A DNA stretch of 64,000 nt from Solimonas sp. SE-A11 (GTDB taxonomy: Bacteria > Pseudomonadota > Gammaproteobacteria > Nevskiales > Nevskiaceae), in contig NZ_JAUASX010000004.1 in the NCBI RefSeq assembly GCF_030345715.1, positions 62,001-126,000 of the forward strand. The letters are read 5' to 3'. The notes under the pieces are model-generated. The model was not told the DNA's origin and did no database searches. It saw only the letters and a program-made list of their open reading frames with translations. Shown here piece by piece: positions 18,379 through 27,344 of this stretch; the first letter of the stretch is position 1, and each line of letters starts with the position of its first letter. The translations under genes were made by a program, and so were the position numbers.

Positions 18379-19296
18379 ATGAAAACGATTGCACCACTCC
18401 AGGGCTGGAAGCTCCGATCGCTCTTCGCCGTCACCGAGCTGATGGCGCGCCTGGGTATCGGCGGCCCCACCTCGCAGGTCATGAAGCAGCCAGTCGCACG
18501 TCGTGCCGCCGTGGTTCCGGCGCCGTGGATGCTGCTGCCGATGCCGCCGACCGGCGTCGAGCGCGCAAGCCTTCCGGGCCGCGGCGGGCCGATTCCGGTC
18601 AAGCGCTTCCTGCCGCGTACGCCGAAGCCCTCCGCGACACCGATCCTGTTCCTGCACGGCGGCGGCTGGGTCGCCGGCGGCGTCGACTCGCTGGACTACC
18701 TCTGCACCCACCTGTGTGACCGGCTGGGCACCGTGGTGACCTCCGTGGGCTATCGCTTGGCGCCGGAGCATCCCTATCCGGCCGCGCTGGACGACTGCGA
18801 GGACGCTCTGGCCACGCTGCTGGCGGCGTCTCCCCAGGCGGACGTCGTCGGCGACAGCGCCGGCGGCAACCTCACCGCGGCGCTGGGCCTGCGGATGCGC
18901 GGGCGCAGTGGCATTCGCAAGCAGGTCATCATCTACCCCTTCCTGGACCTCACGATGTCCTCGCCCTCCATCGATCCGCCGCGGCAGGGCATGTCGCGAC
19001 GCGACGCGGAGCTGATCGTCGCCGCGTACCGGGGCACGGCGTCCGTCGATGATCCCTTCGTCTCGCCGCTGCACGCGCCGGATCTCAGCGGCCTACCGCC
19101 GGCCGTGATCGTGACCGCCGACTGCGACCCGTTGCGCGACGACGGCATCCGCTATGCCGAGCGCCTGCGCGAGGCCGGGGTACCGGTGCGCTTCGAGAAC
19201 TACCTGGGCATGCCCCATGCCTTCCTGTCGCTGGCCAGCCTCAGCTCGGCCGCGCCGGTCTGTGTCGACATGATCGTCGAGGAACTGCAAGCGTGA
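18379..19296 (+). CDS. HSL-family (family IV) alpha/beta hydrolase, esterase
   Basis: A 305-aa esterase of the same family as the gene before it but clearly diverged. Motifs: HGGGWVAGG (about 93), YRLAPEHPYPAAL (about 129), nucleophile in GDSAGGN (about 155), the catalytic acid in DCDPLRDDG (about 249) and histidine in GMPHAF (about 279). The start codon overlaps a perfect LacI-type operator (18380-18393). It has no good ribosome binding site; its own stop overlaps the trehalase GTG. Together with the preceding esterase it probably removes acyl groups from a sugar ester before trehalase action (inference from linkage and operators). Confidence 0.86.
   Translation: MKTIAPLQGWKLRSLFAVTELMARLGIGGPTSQVMKQPVARRAAVVPAPWMLLPMPPTGVERASLPGRGGPIPVKRFLPRTPKPSATPILFLHGGGWVAGGVDSLDYLCTHLCDRLGTVVTSVGYRLAPEHPYPAALDDCEDALATLLAASPQADVVGDSAGGNLTAALGLRMRGRSGIRKQVIIYPFLDLTMSSPSIDPPRQGMSRRDAELIVAAYRGTASVDDPFVSPLHAPDLSGLPPAVIVTADCDPLRDDGIRYAERLREAGVPVRFENYLGMPHAFLSLASLSSAAPVCVDMIVEELQA
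18380..18393. promoter_or_regulatory. Second LacI-family operator, overlapping a start codon
   Basis: TGAAAACGATTGCA matches TGnAAnCGnTTnCA at every fixed position and starts inside the ATG of the esterase at 18379. A CATAAA hexamer just upstream could be a -10 element, in which case the operator covers the start of transcription. It also lies about 1.05 kb from the 17320 site, a distance at which looping between dimers is possible. Confidence 0.7.
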
Positions 19297-21062
19297 GCAG
19301 CGACGTCGCCCACGCCTTCGAGTGGAGCGTCGCCGATGGCGACGTGCTCGGCGTGACCGACCGCGCCGAGATCCAGGCGCGCTCGGACTGGGCGCGCGGC
19401 CTGCTCAACCGCGTGCGCCATCCGGAAGTGCCGTCGGTGACGGACCTGCACCTGCCGCTGGCCAAGCCAGTCGTGGGCCATGGGCGTTCCGAGCCATCGC
19501 CCGGCCTGGCAAGCCCGCTGATAGAAGAGGCGCGCATCCTGCGCCTGCATCCCGACTACAAGACCCTGTCCGACCTGCATCGCCGCGACCAGGACGATGC
19601 CTGGACGGCACATTGGCAATCGCAGTTCGCCGCCCTCGCCGACACCCGTCCGGAGCACCGCATCGAAGCACGGCGCAAACTGCTGCTGCGCTACCTTGAC
19701 TCCGCTTACGAGGCAGAAGACAACTTCGAAGGCCTCGACTCCGATTTGGTCCGCCCGCAGTGGCGACTCGAACATCCCGACGCCCGGGTCCGAACCGCCT
19801 TCGATCACATCGAGACCCACTGGAGCAAGCTGGTGAAGACCAGCGCCGGTGCGCGCGGCAGCTCGCTGCTGCGCACGCCCTACCCCTTCCTGATTCCGGC
19901 CGGACGCTTCCGCGAGGCCTACTACTGGGATACCGCCTTCGGTATCGACGGGCTGATCGCCACCGGCCGGCTGGAACTGGCGCGGATGCAGGCCGACAAC
20001 TTCCTGGAGTTGATCCGTCGCTTCGGCTTCGTGCCCAACGGCAACCGGGACTATTACCTGAGCCGCTCGCAGCCACCGATGTCCAGCCGCCTGGTCCGCG
20101 CCGTGGTGGAGGCCACAAACACCGAGCTTCGTGACAGCGGCGATGCGGATCGCGCCGCCACCCTGCTGGCCTGGGTGCGCGAACGCGCGGTGCCGCTGCT
20201 CGCCAGCGAATTCCTGGACTTCTGGTCCAACCCCCAGACGCGCTTCGACGCCGCCACCGGCCTGCACCACCATTGGGACGCACTCGACGTGAAGCGCCCC
20301 GAGCGCTATTCCGAGGATGAGGAAGCAAACCTCGGCAAGACCCTGCGCGACGTGCGTGCCATGGCCGAATCGGGCCTGGATTTCACCATCCTCTACGCCG
20401 GCCCCTCCGGCAAGAACGAGATGTCCGGCTTCGCGCCGGTGCTGCTCAACGCGCTGCTGGCGCGGTTCGCCGTCGACGTCGCCTCGCTGGCCGGCTTCGC
20501 CGGCATGCAGGACCTGCAGGACCGCTTCTCCCGCCTCGCCGCCGAACGCCGCGCCGCCATCGACCGTCATCTCTGGGACGAGGACGGCGGCTGCTACCGC
20601 AGCCTGCACCTGGAAACCCGCCGGCGCAGCAGCGGCATCGGTTTCACCGTGTTCGCTCCGCTGTTCGCCGGCATCGCGTCGCAGCGCCAGGCAGAGCGTG
20701 TGCTGCTGGCGGCCCAGCCGCTGCTGCGCCGCGGCGGCGTGGCCGGCTCCAGCCGCTTCGATTCGTTGCACCAGTGGGACGGCGACAACGGCTGGGCACC
20801 GGCGCAGGTGATGGCCGTGCGCGGCCTGCGCCTCCATGGCTTCGACGACGCCGCGCGCGACATCGCCCGGCGCTGGGTCGAGGCCCTCGCCACGGTGTTC
20901 GGCAAGCACGGCGGATTCTTCGAGCGCATCAATGTCGAGACGCTCGACCTGCCGGTGCGCAAGGGCCACCAGTATCCCGTCCAGGAGGGCTTTCTCTGGA
21001 CCAATTCCAGCTTTGTGTGGATGGCCACAGAAGTCCTGGGCCATCCGCTGAAACCCATCTAG
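19293..21062 (+). CDS. GH37 trehalase (cytoplasmic)
   Basis: A 589-aa alpha,alpha-trehalase of glycoside hydrolase family 37, splitting trehalose into two glucose molecules. Signature 1 is seen as PAGRFREAYYWDTAF (about 203-217) and signature 2 as QWDGDNGWAP (about 492-501); the DSGWD-like general-acid region corresponds to AESGLDFT (about 361). There is no signal peptide, so trehalose must first cross both membranes, which the neighbouring TonB receptor and GPH symporter could do. GTG start overlaps the esterase stop (GTGA) behind GAGGAAC. Glucose released here can be taken by Glk at 13739. Confidence 0.92.
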   Translation: MSSDVAHAFEWSVADGDVLGVTDRAEIQARSDWARGLLNRVRHPEVPSVTDLHLPLAKPVVGHGRSEPSPGLASPLIEEARILRLHPDYKTLSDLHRRDQDDAWTAHWQSQFAALADTRPEHRIEARRKLLLRYLDSAYEAEDNFEGLDSDLVRPQWRLEHPDARVRTAFDHIETHWSKLVKTSAGARGSSLLRTPYPFLIPAGRFREAYYWDTAFGIDGLIATGRLELARMQADNFLELIRRFGFVPNGNRDYYLSRSQPPMSSRLVRAVVEATNTELRDSGDADRAATLLAWVRERAVPLLASEFLDFWSNPQTRFDAATGLHHHWDALDVKRPERYSEDEEANLGKTLRDVRAMAESGLDFTILYAGPSGKNEMSGFAPVLLNALLARFAVDVASLAGFAGMQDLQDRFSRLAAERRAAIDRHLWDEDGGCYRSLHLETRRRSSGIGFTVFAPLFAGIASQRQAERVLLAAQPLLRRGGVAGSSRFDSLHQWDGDNGWAPAQVMAVRGLRLHGFDDAARDIARRWVEALATVFGKHGGFFERINVETLDLPVRKGHQYPVQEGFLWTNSSFVWMATEVLGHPLKPI

Positions 21063-21082
21063 GGGCCAAGTACCCCGGAAAC

Positions 21083-21100
21083 CGGCCAGACCACTGGCCG
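21083..21100. other. Short hairpin between trehalase and TonB receptor genes
   Basis: CGGCCAG (21083-21089) pairs perfectly with CTGGCCG (21094-21100) over a 4-nt loop. No T-run follows. It may attenuate read-through into the TonB receptor gene or stabilise the upstream transcript's 3' end. Confidence 0.35.
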
Positions 21101-21124
21101 CTAATTGTCCTCGAGGAGAGCATC

Positions 21125-23632
21125 GTGTCGAAGAAGTCCCGTGGGTCCCTGCCCCCCGTCATCCGGAGCGAATCAAGCCTGCGCGCCGCCATGATGGCGC
21201 CGCTGATGGCCCTGACCATCGGCGGCTGCCTGCTGGCGGCCGCCCCTTCGCCTGCCGGTGCCCGGGAGCAGCCGACCCCGGCCTCCGAGGACCTGCTGCT
21301 CGATGAATTGCTGAACTCGCCCGAGCCCGAGGTACCCACCGCGAATCCTGCTCCGCCTGCGAACCCGGACTCGGCGCCCGAGGAAGCCACCGTCGCCGCG
21401 GACACGTCCGACGAAGTCCTGCCCACCATCGCCGTCGGGCAGAAGGCCGCGCCGGCCCCGTCGCTGAAGCAGCCGCCGTCGAGCCCGCAGATCGAGGAAG
21501 TGGTCGTCACCGCCACCAAGCGCGCCGAAAACGTCCGCGAGATCCCGGCCAGCATCTCGGCCGTATCCGGCGACGAGTTGGAGCAGCGCGGCGCGCAGGA
21601 TGCCACCGACATCGCCAAGCTGGTGCCGGGCGTCAATGTCACCTCCACCGGCGACAGCCCGCAACGCGTGACGATCCGCGGCATCTCGGCCGACATCGGC
21701 ACCAGCTCCACCACCGGCATCCTGTTCGGCAACGTCTCGTTCACCGACACCTACGCCCCGGTCGTCGCGCTCGACCCCAACCCCTTCGACATGGCCTCGG
21801 TCGAGGTCCTGAAGGGTCCGCAGGGCACGCTCTACGGCGCCTCTGCGCTGAACGGCGCCCTGCGCTACGTGCCGACCACGCCGCGCTTCGGCGAGTACGA
21901 AGTGAAGTGGTTCGGCCAGTACACCTCGGTGCACGAGGGCGACGCTGCCCCCACCTATGGCGCGGCAGTCAACCTGCCGCTGTACTCGGACCAAGTGGCC
22001 TTGCGCGTGATGGCCTTCGACCGCACCAGCCCCGGCGTCATCGACAACACCCGCTCGGGCGCCAAGGACGTCAACCGCGTCGACCAGCAGGGCGCACGTG
22101 CCCTGCTCGGCTGGCGGCCGAACGAAACCTGGGACGTCCTGCTCACCACGGCCTGGCAGGAAACCCACTTCCGGGATGTCGGCATCGCCGACAACGACGA
22201 GGGCCGCCTGGAGTCCAACGACCGCGCCCGCCCCAGCCCCAACCGCACGGAATACTCCCTGGCCGACCTCAGCCTGACCTACGACGGCGACTGGGCGCAG
22301 TTCGTGTCGGACACCTCCTGGATCGAAAAAAGCGGCCGCAACTTCTTCGATGCCAGTTCACGCACGCTGGGCTCCGGTGCGCTGCCCCTGCTGGCGCAGA
22401 CCTACCGCGGCGACTCCACCACCATCGGCCAGGAATTCCGCCTGGTGTCGGCCGACGATTACGAAAGCCCCTGGAAGTGGGTGGCCGGCGTCTTCGCCTG
22501 GCAGCAGGAGCTGAAGAACATCCTGACCGTGCCGTTGGCGGTGGATGTGACGCCGCTGGCCACGATCATCGACCTGCTGGATCTCGAAGCGCTCAGTTCG
22601 CTGTTCGCCGGCAACAATCCCAAGGTGCTGGAGACCGCGGCCGACGTCCGGGTGCGGGAGCTCGCCGCCTTCGGCGAAGTCACGCGCCGCCTGGGCGATG
22701 ACGTGGAACTCTCGCTCGGCGGACGCCTGTACCGCACCACCTCCGGCGGCGACAACGTCCAGTCCGGCCCCTACGTCCTCGCCAATCAGCTGCGATCGCC
22801 GTATGTGTTGCACGGCGATATCGAGGAAACCGGCTTCAATCCCAAGGCCTCGCTGCTCTGGCACGTCAACGATGATGTCCTGGGCTACGCCGCCATCTCC
22901 AAGGGCTTCCGCGTGGGCGGCGTGCAGACCGGCCTGACCGGGCCCACTTCCAACGCGCCCGACGTGTTCAAGTCCGACACGCTGTGGAACTACGAGGCCG
23001 GCGTGCGCACGCAATTCCTGGACAACAGCCTGCGCGTGGACATGACGGCATTCTGGGTCGACTGGAAGGACCCGCAGAGCCTGCAACCCGATGCCTCCGG
23101 CCTGTCCGTGCACATCGCCAATGTCGGCGGCGTGCGCAGCCGCGGCGCCGACCTGTCGGTGCAGTACCTGATCCCCTGGGCCGGCCTGATGCTGACCACT
23201 GCCGTCACCTATGCCGACACCGTGACGACCACCGAATTCACCACGGCGACAGGCGACGTCTACCCGGCCGGCACCAACTGGCCGCTGGCGCCGAAGTGGC
23301 AGACCGCGACCAACCTGTCGTTCATGGCGCCCCTAGGAGACTGGGTGCTGGGCGGCTTCGCTACCTACTCCACCATCGGCGCCACCACCGCGACCTTCGG
23401 CTCGCACGAGATCTTCGGCTACCAGCAGGTGGACCTGCAGTTCAGCGCCTCCAACGGGCAGATCAAGTGGCTGCCGCAGATGGCGCTGATCCTCAACAAC
23501 CTCACCGACGAGCGCGGCCTGACCAACGCCTTCACCTCGGGCATCCCGACCCCGCAGCTGGCGGCCGAGGAGTACTACTACATCACGCCGCGCTCGATCA
23601 CGCTGCGCTTCATGGGCCGCTTCGGCGGCTAG
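21125..23632 (+). CDS. TonB-dependent outer-membrane receptor (sugar locus)
   Basis: An 835-aa receptor. A signal sequence with hydrophobic core LMALTIGGCLLAAA is followed by a long acidic, proline- and alanine-rich segment (about residues 45-120) before the TonB box-like IEEVVVTATKR. The plug domain contains VPGVNVTSTG, RVTIRGIS and LKGPQGTLYG; the barrel ends in an aromatic-rich strand with NNLTDERG and RSITLRFMGRFGG. The GTG at 21125 sits behind GAGGAGAG; an internal ATG at the signal core is an alternative. It lies directly after the trehalase, so the likely ligand is the same sugar or a derivative. Close paralogue of the receptor at 41688. Confidence 0.93.
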   Translation: MSKKSRGSLPPVIRSESSLRAAMMAPLMALTIGGCLLAAAPSPAGAREQPTPASEDLLLDELLNSPEPEVPTANPAPPANPDSAPEEATVAADTSDEVLPTIAVGQKAAPAPSLKQPPSSPQIEEVVVTATKRAENVREIPASISAVSGDELEQRGAQDATDIAKLVPGVNVTSTGDSPQRVTIRGISADIGTSSTTGILFGNVSFTDTYAPVVALDPNPFDMASVEVLKGPQGTLYGASALNGALRYVPTTPRFGEYEVKWFGQYTSVHEGDAAPTYGAAVNLPLYSDQVALRVMAFDRTSPGVIDNTRSGAKDVNRVDQQGARALLGWRPNETWDVLLTTAWQETHFRDVGIADNDEGRLESNDRARPSPNRTEYSLADLSLTYDGDWAQFVSDTSWIEKSGRNFFDASSRTLGSGALPLLAQTYRGDSTTIGQEFRLVSADDYESPWKWVAGVFAWQQELKNILTVPLAVDVTPLATIIDLLDLEALSSLFAGNNPKVLETAADVRVRELAAFGEVTRRLGDDVELSLGGRLYRTTSGGDNVQSGPYVLANQLRSPYVLHGDIEETGFNPKASLLWHVNDDVLGYAAISKGFRVGGVQTGLTGPTSNAPDVFKSDTLWNYEAGVRTQFLDNSLRVDMTAFWVDWKDPQSLQPDASGLSVHIANVGGVRSRGADLSVQYLIPWAGLMLTTAVTYADTVTTTEFTTATGDVYPAGTNWPLAPKWQTATNLSFMAPLGDWVLGGFATYSTIGATTATFGSHEIFGYQQVDLQFSASNGQIKWLPQMALILNNLTDERGLTNAFTSGIPTPQLAAEEYYYITPRSITLRFMGRFGG

Positions 23633-23642
23633 GGAAACGATC

Positions 23643-24062
23643 ATGCTCGCTGAACCTCGCCATCCGACCTCCAGCACGCGGACCCGCCGCTCGCGTAGCG
23701 CCGTGAGCCCGCAGCCGATACCGGAAGGCGTCCGCCAGGAGCTGACCGTCCGCGAAGGAGAAGTGCTGGCCCTCGCGGGACAGGGCCTCTCGATCAAGGG
23801 CATCGCCCAGGCGCTCGGGATTTCCTCCGGCACCGTCACCTGGCACCTCAAGAACTGCTACCAGAAGTACGGTGTAGGCTGCCGCGAGCAGGCCCTGCGC
23901 CAGGCCCGGCTACAGGCGCAGATCCGCCCGGTCGCCACCTCGGTCTGCGAATGCGGACGCGTGCACGCGCTGTGGGGGCCGGGCCCCGTCAATGCCCCGG
24001 ACATGAATGCTCCGGACCATCACAACGGCCTCGCCACCTCGCCGCAGGGAGAACGGAAGTGA
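23643..24062 (+). CDS. LuxR/GerE-type DNA-binding protein
   Basis: A 139-aa protein whose central part (about residues 32-92) is a LuxR/GerE helix-turn-helix: LTVREGEVLALAGQGLSI then GIAQALGISSGTVTWHLKN, with KYGVGCREQAL as the usual last helix. No receiver or PAS domain precedes it; the N-terminal 30 residues are basic and disordered. The tail is unusual, with a CECGRVHALWG stretch that could bind metal. It begins 10 bp after the TonB receptor and its stop overlaps the GTG of the next esterase, so it is part of that operon. The signal it senses is unknown. Confidence 0.8.
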   Translation: MLAEPRHPTSSTRTRRSRSAVSPQPIPEGVRQELTVREGEVLALAGQGLSIKGIAQALGISSGTVTWHLKNCYQKYGVGCREQALRQARLQAQIRPVATSVCECGRVHALWGPGPVNAPDMNAPDHHNGLATSPQGERK

Positions 24063-25018
24063 AGCAAGAGAAGTTCAAGGGATTCCCGCTGCGCGCGTTC
24101 TACGCCCTGCACATGCTGGCGCGCCGCCTGGGGCTGGGCAACAACGCCGAGAAAGCGCTGGCCATGCCGGTGGCCCTGCGCAAGGCCATGCGCCCGCCGG
24201 GCTTGCTGACCTATCCCCTGCCGGCCGACGTGAGCCAAGAGCGGATCACGATCACGGGACGCTCGGAACCCATCACCCTGAAGAAGTACCTGCCCTCCCG
24301 GCTGAATCCCGATCAGCCCCGCGTGTACTTCATCCACGGCGGCGGCTGGATTCATGGCGGCCTCGAGACCCTGGACCATCTCTGCGCCAACCTGAGCCGC
24401 GATGCCGGATGCATGGTGGTGTCGGTGGAATATCGCCTGGCACCCGAGACGCCGTTCCCGGGAGCACTGGAAGACTGCGACGACGCCCTGGATTGGATCG
24501 CCACCGATCCCTCGCTGGGGCCCTTGCCTGCGGCCGGCATCGCCGTGGTCGGTGAAAGCGCGGGCGGCAACCTCGCCGCAGCGCTGTGCGTGCTGCGCGC
24601 CCGCCGCGGCAACTCGCCGATCAAGCACCAGACACTGATCTATCCCGCGCTGGATGCCACCCTGGCCTCCCCATCCATGAGCAGCATCGACCAGCCGGGC
24701 CTGGAGCGGCACAACATGCTGCGCGTGCTGGATGCCTACCGCGGCCAAGCCGAGCTCACCGACCCGCTGCTGTCGCCGATGTTCGCCGAAAACTTGCCGG
24801 ACCAGCCGCCCGCGTTGATCCTCACCGCCGACATCGACCCGCTGCGCGACGATGGCGCGCGCTACGCCCGCAAGCTGGCCGATGCCGGCGTGCCCACCCG
24901 GTACGTCAACTATGCCGGCATGCCGCACGGCTTCTTCTTCATTCCCCGCATCTGCTCGGCGGCCGCCGAGGGGCGCGCCGAGATCGTCAAGGCGCTCGCC
25001 GCGCTGGCAAGGCCCTGA
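24059..25018 (+). CDS. HSL-family (family IV) alpha/beta hydrolase, esterase
   Basis: A 319-aa esterase, third of its family in 8 kb. Motifs: HGGGWIHGG (about 89), YRLAPETPFPGAL (about 123), nucleophile in GESAGGN (about 162), acid in DIDPLRDDG (about 259) and histidine in GMPHGFF (about 289). GTG start overlaps the stop of the LuxR-type gene and follows GGGAGAACGG. The N-terminal ALHMLARRLGLG resembles that of the esterase at 18379, suggesting duplication. Followed by an acyl-CoA ligase, which would activate any released acid. Confidence 0.86.
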   Translation: MKQEKFKGFPLRAFYALHMLARRLGLGNNAEKALAMPVALRKAMRPPGLLTYPLPADVSQERITITGRSEPITLKKYLPSRLNPDQPRVYFIHGGGWIHGGLETLDHLCANLSRDAGCMVVSVEYRLAPETPFPGALEDCDDALDWIATDPSLGPLPAAGIAVVGESAGGNLAAALCVLRARRGNSPIKHQTLIYPALDATLASPSMSSIDQPGLERHNMLRVLDAYRGQAELTDPLLSPMFAENLPDQPPALILTADIDPLRDDGARYARKLADAGVPTRYVNYAGMPHGFFFIPRICSAAAEGRAEIVKALAALARP

Positions 25019-25112
25019 GCTACGCCAGAGGGTGAAACCGCCCGGAGAGCCGGGTACCGTCGCAAGCATTCGAGCGGGCTCCAGCCCACCGCAGAGATCG
25101 AGGAGATCGCAA

Positions 25113-26741
25113 ATGAAAGCAGGCCTGATGCAGTCCACCCCGCTGTCGATATCGTCCATCCTGGACTTCGCCGAGCGGGCCCACGGAGGCCGCGAGATCG
25201 TCTCGCGGCTGGTCGACGAACCGCTGTGGCGCTATGACTACGCCGGCCTCTCGCGGCGCGCACGCCAGCTCGCCCAGGCCCTGGGCCGCCTCGGCGTAGA
25301 CGCCGGCGGCGCCGTCAGCTCGCTGGCCTGGAACACCCACCGCCACCTCGAACTGCTCTACGCCGTGCCCGGCATCGGTGCGGTGCTGCACACCGCAAAC
25401 CCGCGCCTGCACGACGACCAGATCGTCTACACGCTGAACCACGCCGACAGCACGGTGCTGCTGTTCGACCGCAACCTGCTGCCACTGGTGGAGCGCATCG
25501 CCCCCCGGCTGAACCAGATGCGGACCTACGTGATGCTCAGCAACGTCGAGCGCCACGCCGCCGGCAGCGTGGGCGCCCTGTGCTACGAAACCCTGCTCGC
25601 CGGCGAGACCGGCGACCTGGCCTGGCCCCGCTTCGACGAGAACACCGGCGCCGTGCTGTGCTACACCTCCGGCACTACCGGCGATCCCAAGGGCGTGCTC
25701 TACAGCCATCGCGCCGTGGTGCTGCACGCCATGGCCGAGAGCCTGGCCTCCGCGTTCGGCTTCAATGCTTTCGACGTGGTGATGCCCTGCTCATCGCTGT
25801 ACCATGCCACCGCCTGGGGGCTGCCATATGCCACGCTGATCTGCGGCGCCAAATTCGTGCTACCGGGCGACAGGATGGACGCCGCGAGCCTGCATGAGCT
25901 GATCGTGACCGAAGGCGTCACCTTCACCGGCGGTGTGCCCACCATCTGGACCGGCTACCTCGACTGGCTGGACCGCAACGGCGCCACGCCCGGAAACCTC
26001 AGGCGCCTCACCATCGGCGGCTCGGCCGTGCCGCGCGTGATGGCCGAGACCTTCCAGTCACGCTACGGCGTGCAGGTTCTGCAGATCTGGGGCATGACCG
26101 AAACCTGCCCCCTGGGCGTAGTTGCCACGCCGACGCCGTCGCTGGCCGCGCGCGGCGAGGAAGCGATGTGGGACACCATCTGGACGCGCCAGGGCCGACT
26201 GCAGTTCGGCTTGGAGCTGCGCTGTGTCGACGAAGCAGGAAACGAAGTGCCGCGCGACGGCAGCAGCTCCGGCACCCTGCAGGTGCGCGGCCCCTGGGTG
26301 GTGCAGCGCTACTACCGGCGCGACCAGGATGCCGCCGACAGCCAGGGGTGGTTCGACACCGGAGACGTCGCCACCCTCGACGAGGAAGGCTTCCTGCGCA
26401 TCACCGACCGCAAGAAGGACGTGATCAAGTCCGGCGGCGAATGGATCAGCTCCATCGACCTCGAGAACGCCGCCGCCGGCTGCCCGGGCGTCAAGGTCGC
26501 CGGCGTCATCGGCGTGCCCCATCCCAAGTGGGATGAGCGCCCGGTGCTGATCATCGAAGCCCACCCCGATGCAAGGCTGACACGCGAATCCGTGCTGGAA
26601 TTCATGACGCCGCACATCGCCAAGTGGTGGCTCCCGGAAGAAGTGGTCTTCTCCACGGTTCCCCTCACCGCCACCGGCAAGGTCGACAAGAAGGCCCTGC
26701 GCGAGCGCTACAAGGGACTGCGTCTCGACAGCGCCGGCTGA
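25113..26741 (+). CDS. AMP-dependent acyl-CoA ligase (AlkK-like medium/long-chain)
   Basis: A 542-aa adenylate-forming enzyme that activates a fatty acid as acyl-AMP and then acyl-CoA. The ATP loop is YTSGTTGDPKG (about 185-195), the A5 region is GMTETCPLG, the A8 hinge is DRKKDVIKSGGEWIS with a catalytic lysine in TGKVDKKALRERY at the end. Length, and the CSSLYHATAWGLPY segment, fit the AlkK-type medium-chain group. ATG at 25113 is preceded by GAGGAGAT. Lying after an esterase, it probably channels released acyl chains to beta-oxidation. Confidence 0.9.
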   Translation: MKAGLMQSTPLSISSILDFAERAHGGREIVSRLVDEPLWRYDYAGLSRRARQLAQALGRLGVDAGGAVSSLAWNTHRHLELLYAVPGIGAVLHTANPRLHDDQIVYTLNHADSTVLLFDRNLLPLVERIAPRLNQMRTYVMLSNVERHAAGSVGALCYETLLAGETGDLAWPRFDENTGAVLCYTSGTTGDPKGVLYSHRAVVLHAMAESLASAFGFNAFDVVMPCSSLYHATAWGLPYATLICGAKFVLPGDRMDAASLHELIVTEGVTFTGGVPTIWTGYLDWLDRNGATPGNLRRLTIGGSAVPRVMAETFQSRYGVQVLQIWGMTETCPLGVVATPTPSLAARGEEAMWDTIWTRQGRLQFGLELRCVDEAGNEVPRDGSSSGTLQVRGPWVVQRYYRRDQDAADSQGWFDTGDVATLDEEGFLRITDRKKDVIKSGGEWISSIDLENAAAGCPGVKVAGVIGVPHPKWDERPVLIIEAHPDARLTRESVLEFMTPHIAKWWLPEEVVFSTVPLTATGKVDKKALRERYKGLRLDSAG

Positions 26742-26756
26742 GGTCCTGCTGCCATC

Positions 26757-27305
26757 ATGATCTGGACCGGCCCCGAAGCCTTCGAGCGCAGCCTCAACAC
26801 GATCCTGCAGGGCTACCTGCAGAGATCGCCCGAGGCCCTGGTGTTCTTCGAACACCGCGGCGCACTGCTGTGCCAGAACGCCCATGGCGAAAGCCAGTTC
26901 AAGCGCTGGAACCGAGCCCTGCGCCAGGGGCAGGAAGCCGCGAGCCTGCCGGCCGCCCTGCACACCGCCTTCCAGGGCGGCGACACGCCCCTGCAGTTGC
27001 AGCATCCCGAACTGCCGGGCCTGTCCGCCATCCTCGAGCCCACACCGGGAGGCTTCGTGCTGCGGCTGCTGGATACGCCCATCCCGGAAGGCGCGGACGA
27101 GCTCTCCGCCCATGCCCTGGCGGCGCTGCAGAAACTCTCCCGCTCGGAACAGCGCGTAGCCCGCTTGGTGGTCAAGGGGCTGCGCAACGACCAGGTGGCC
27201 GAGCGCCTGTGCCGCTCGCCGCGCACCGTCGAATTCCAGCTGAACAGCACCTTCCGCAAGCTCGGCGTACGCAACCGCGTCCAGCTCTCGCGGCTGCTGG
27301 CCTGA
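26757..27305 (+). CDS. LuxR-type transcriptional regulator
   Basis: A 182-aa protein. Residues about 120-180 form a GerE/LuxR helix-turn-helix (LSRSEQRVARLVVKGLRNDQ, VAERLCRSPRTVEFQLNST, KLGVRNRVQLSRLL). The N-terminal 110 residues contain PEALVFFEHRGALLCQNAHG, resembling a PAS-like sensor domain, but no ligand pocket can be named. 15 bp after the ligase, same strand, so probably co-transcribed and perhaps an autoregulator of the esterase-ligase unit. Second LuxR-type protein in 3.7 kb. Confidence 0.82.
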   Translation: MIWTGPEAFERSLNTILQGYLQRSPEALVFFEHRGALLCQNAHGESQFKRWNRALRQGQEAASLPAALHTAFQGGDTPLQLQHPELPGLSAILEPTPGGFVLRLLDTPIPEGADELSAHALAALQKLSRSEQRVARLVVKGLRNDQVAERLCRSPRTVEFQLNSTFRKLGVRNRVQLSRLLA

Positions 27306-27310
27306 GCCTG

Positions 27311-27335
27311 AGGGCAGCCGGCCCGCCGGCCGCCC
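27311..27335. terminator. Hairpin between convergent genes
   Basis: GGGC-A-GCCGG pairs with CCGGC-C-GCCC around a short CCCG loop, lying between the stop codons of the convergent LuxR-type and hydrolase genes. Strong GC stem but no T-run on either side, so termination in both directions is plausible but not typical. Confidence 0.4.
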
Positions 27336-27344
27336 ACGGGTCGA

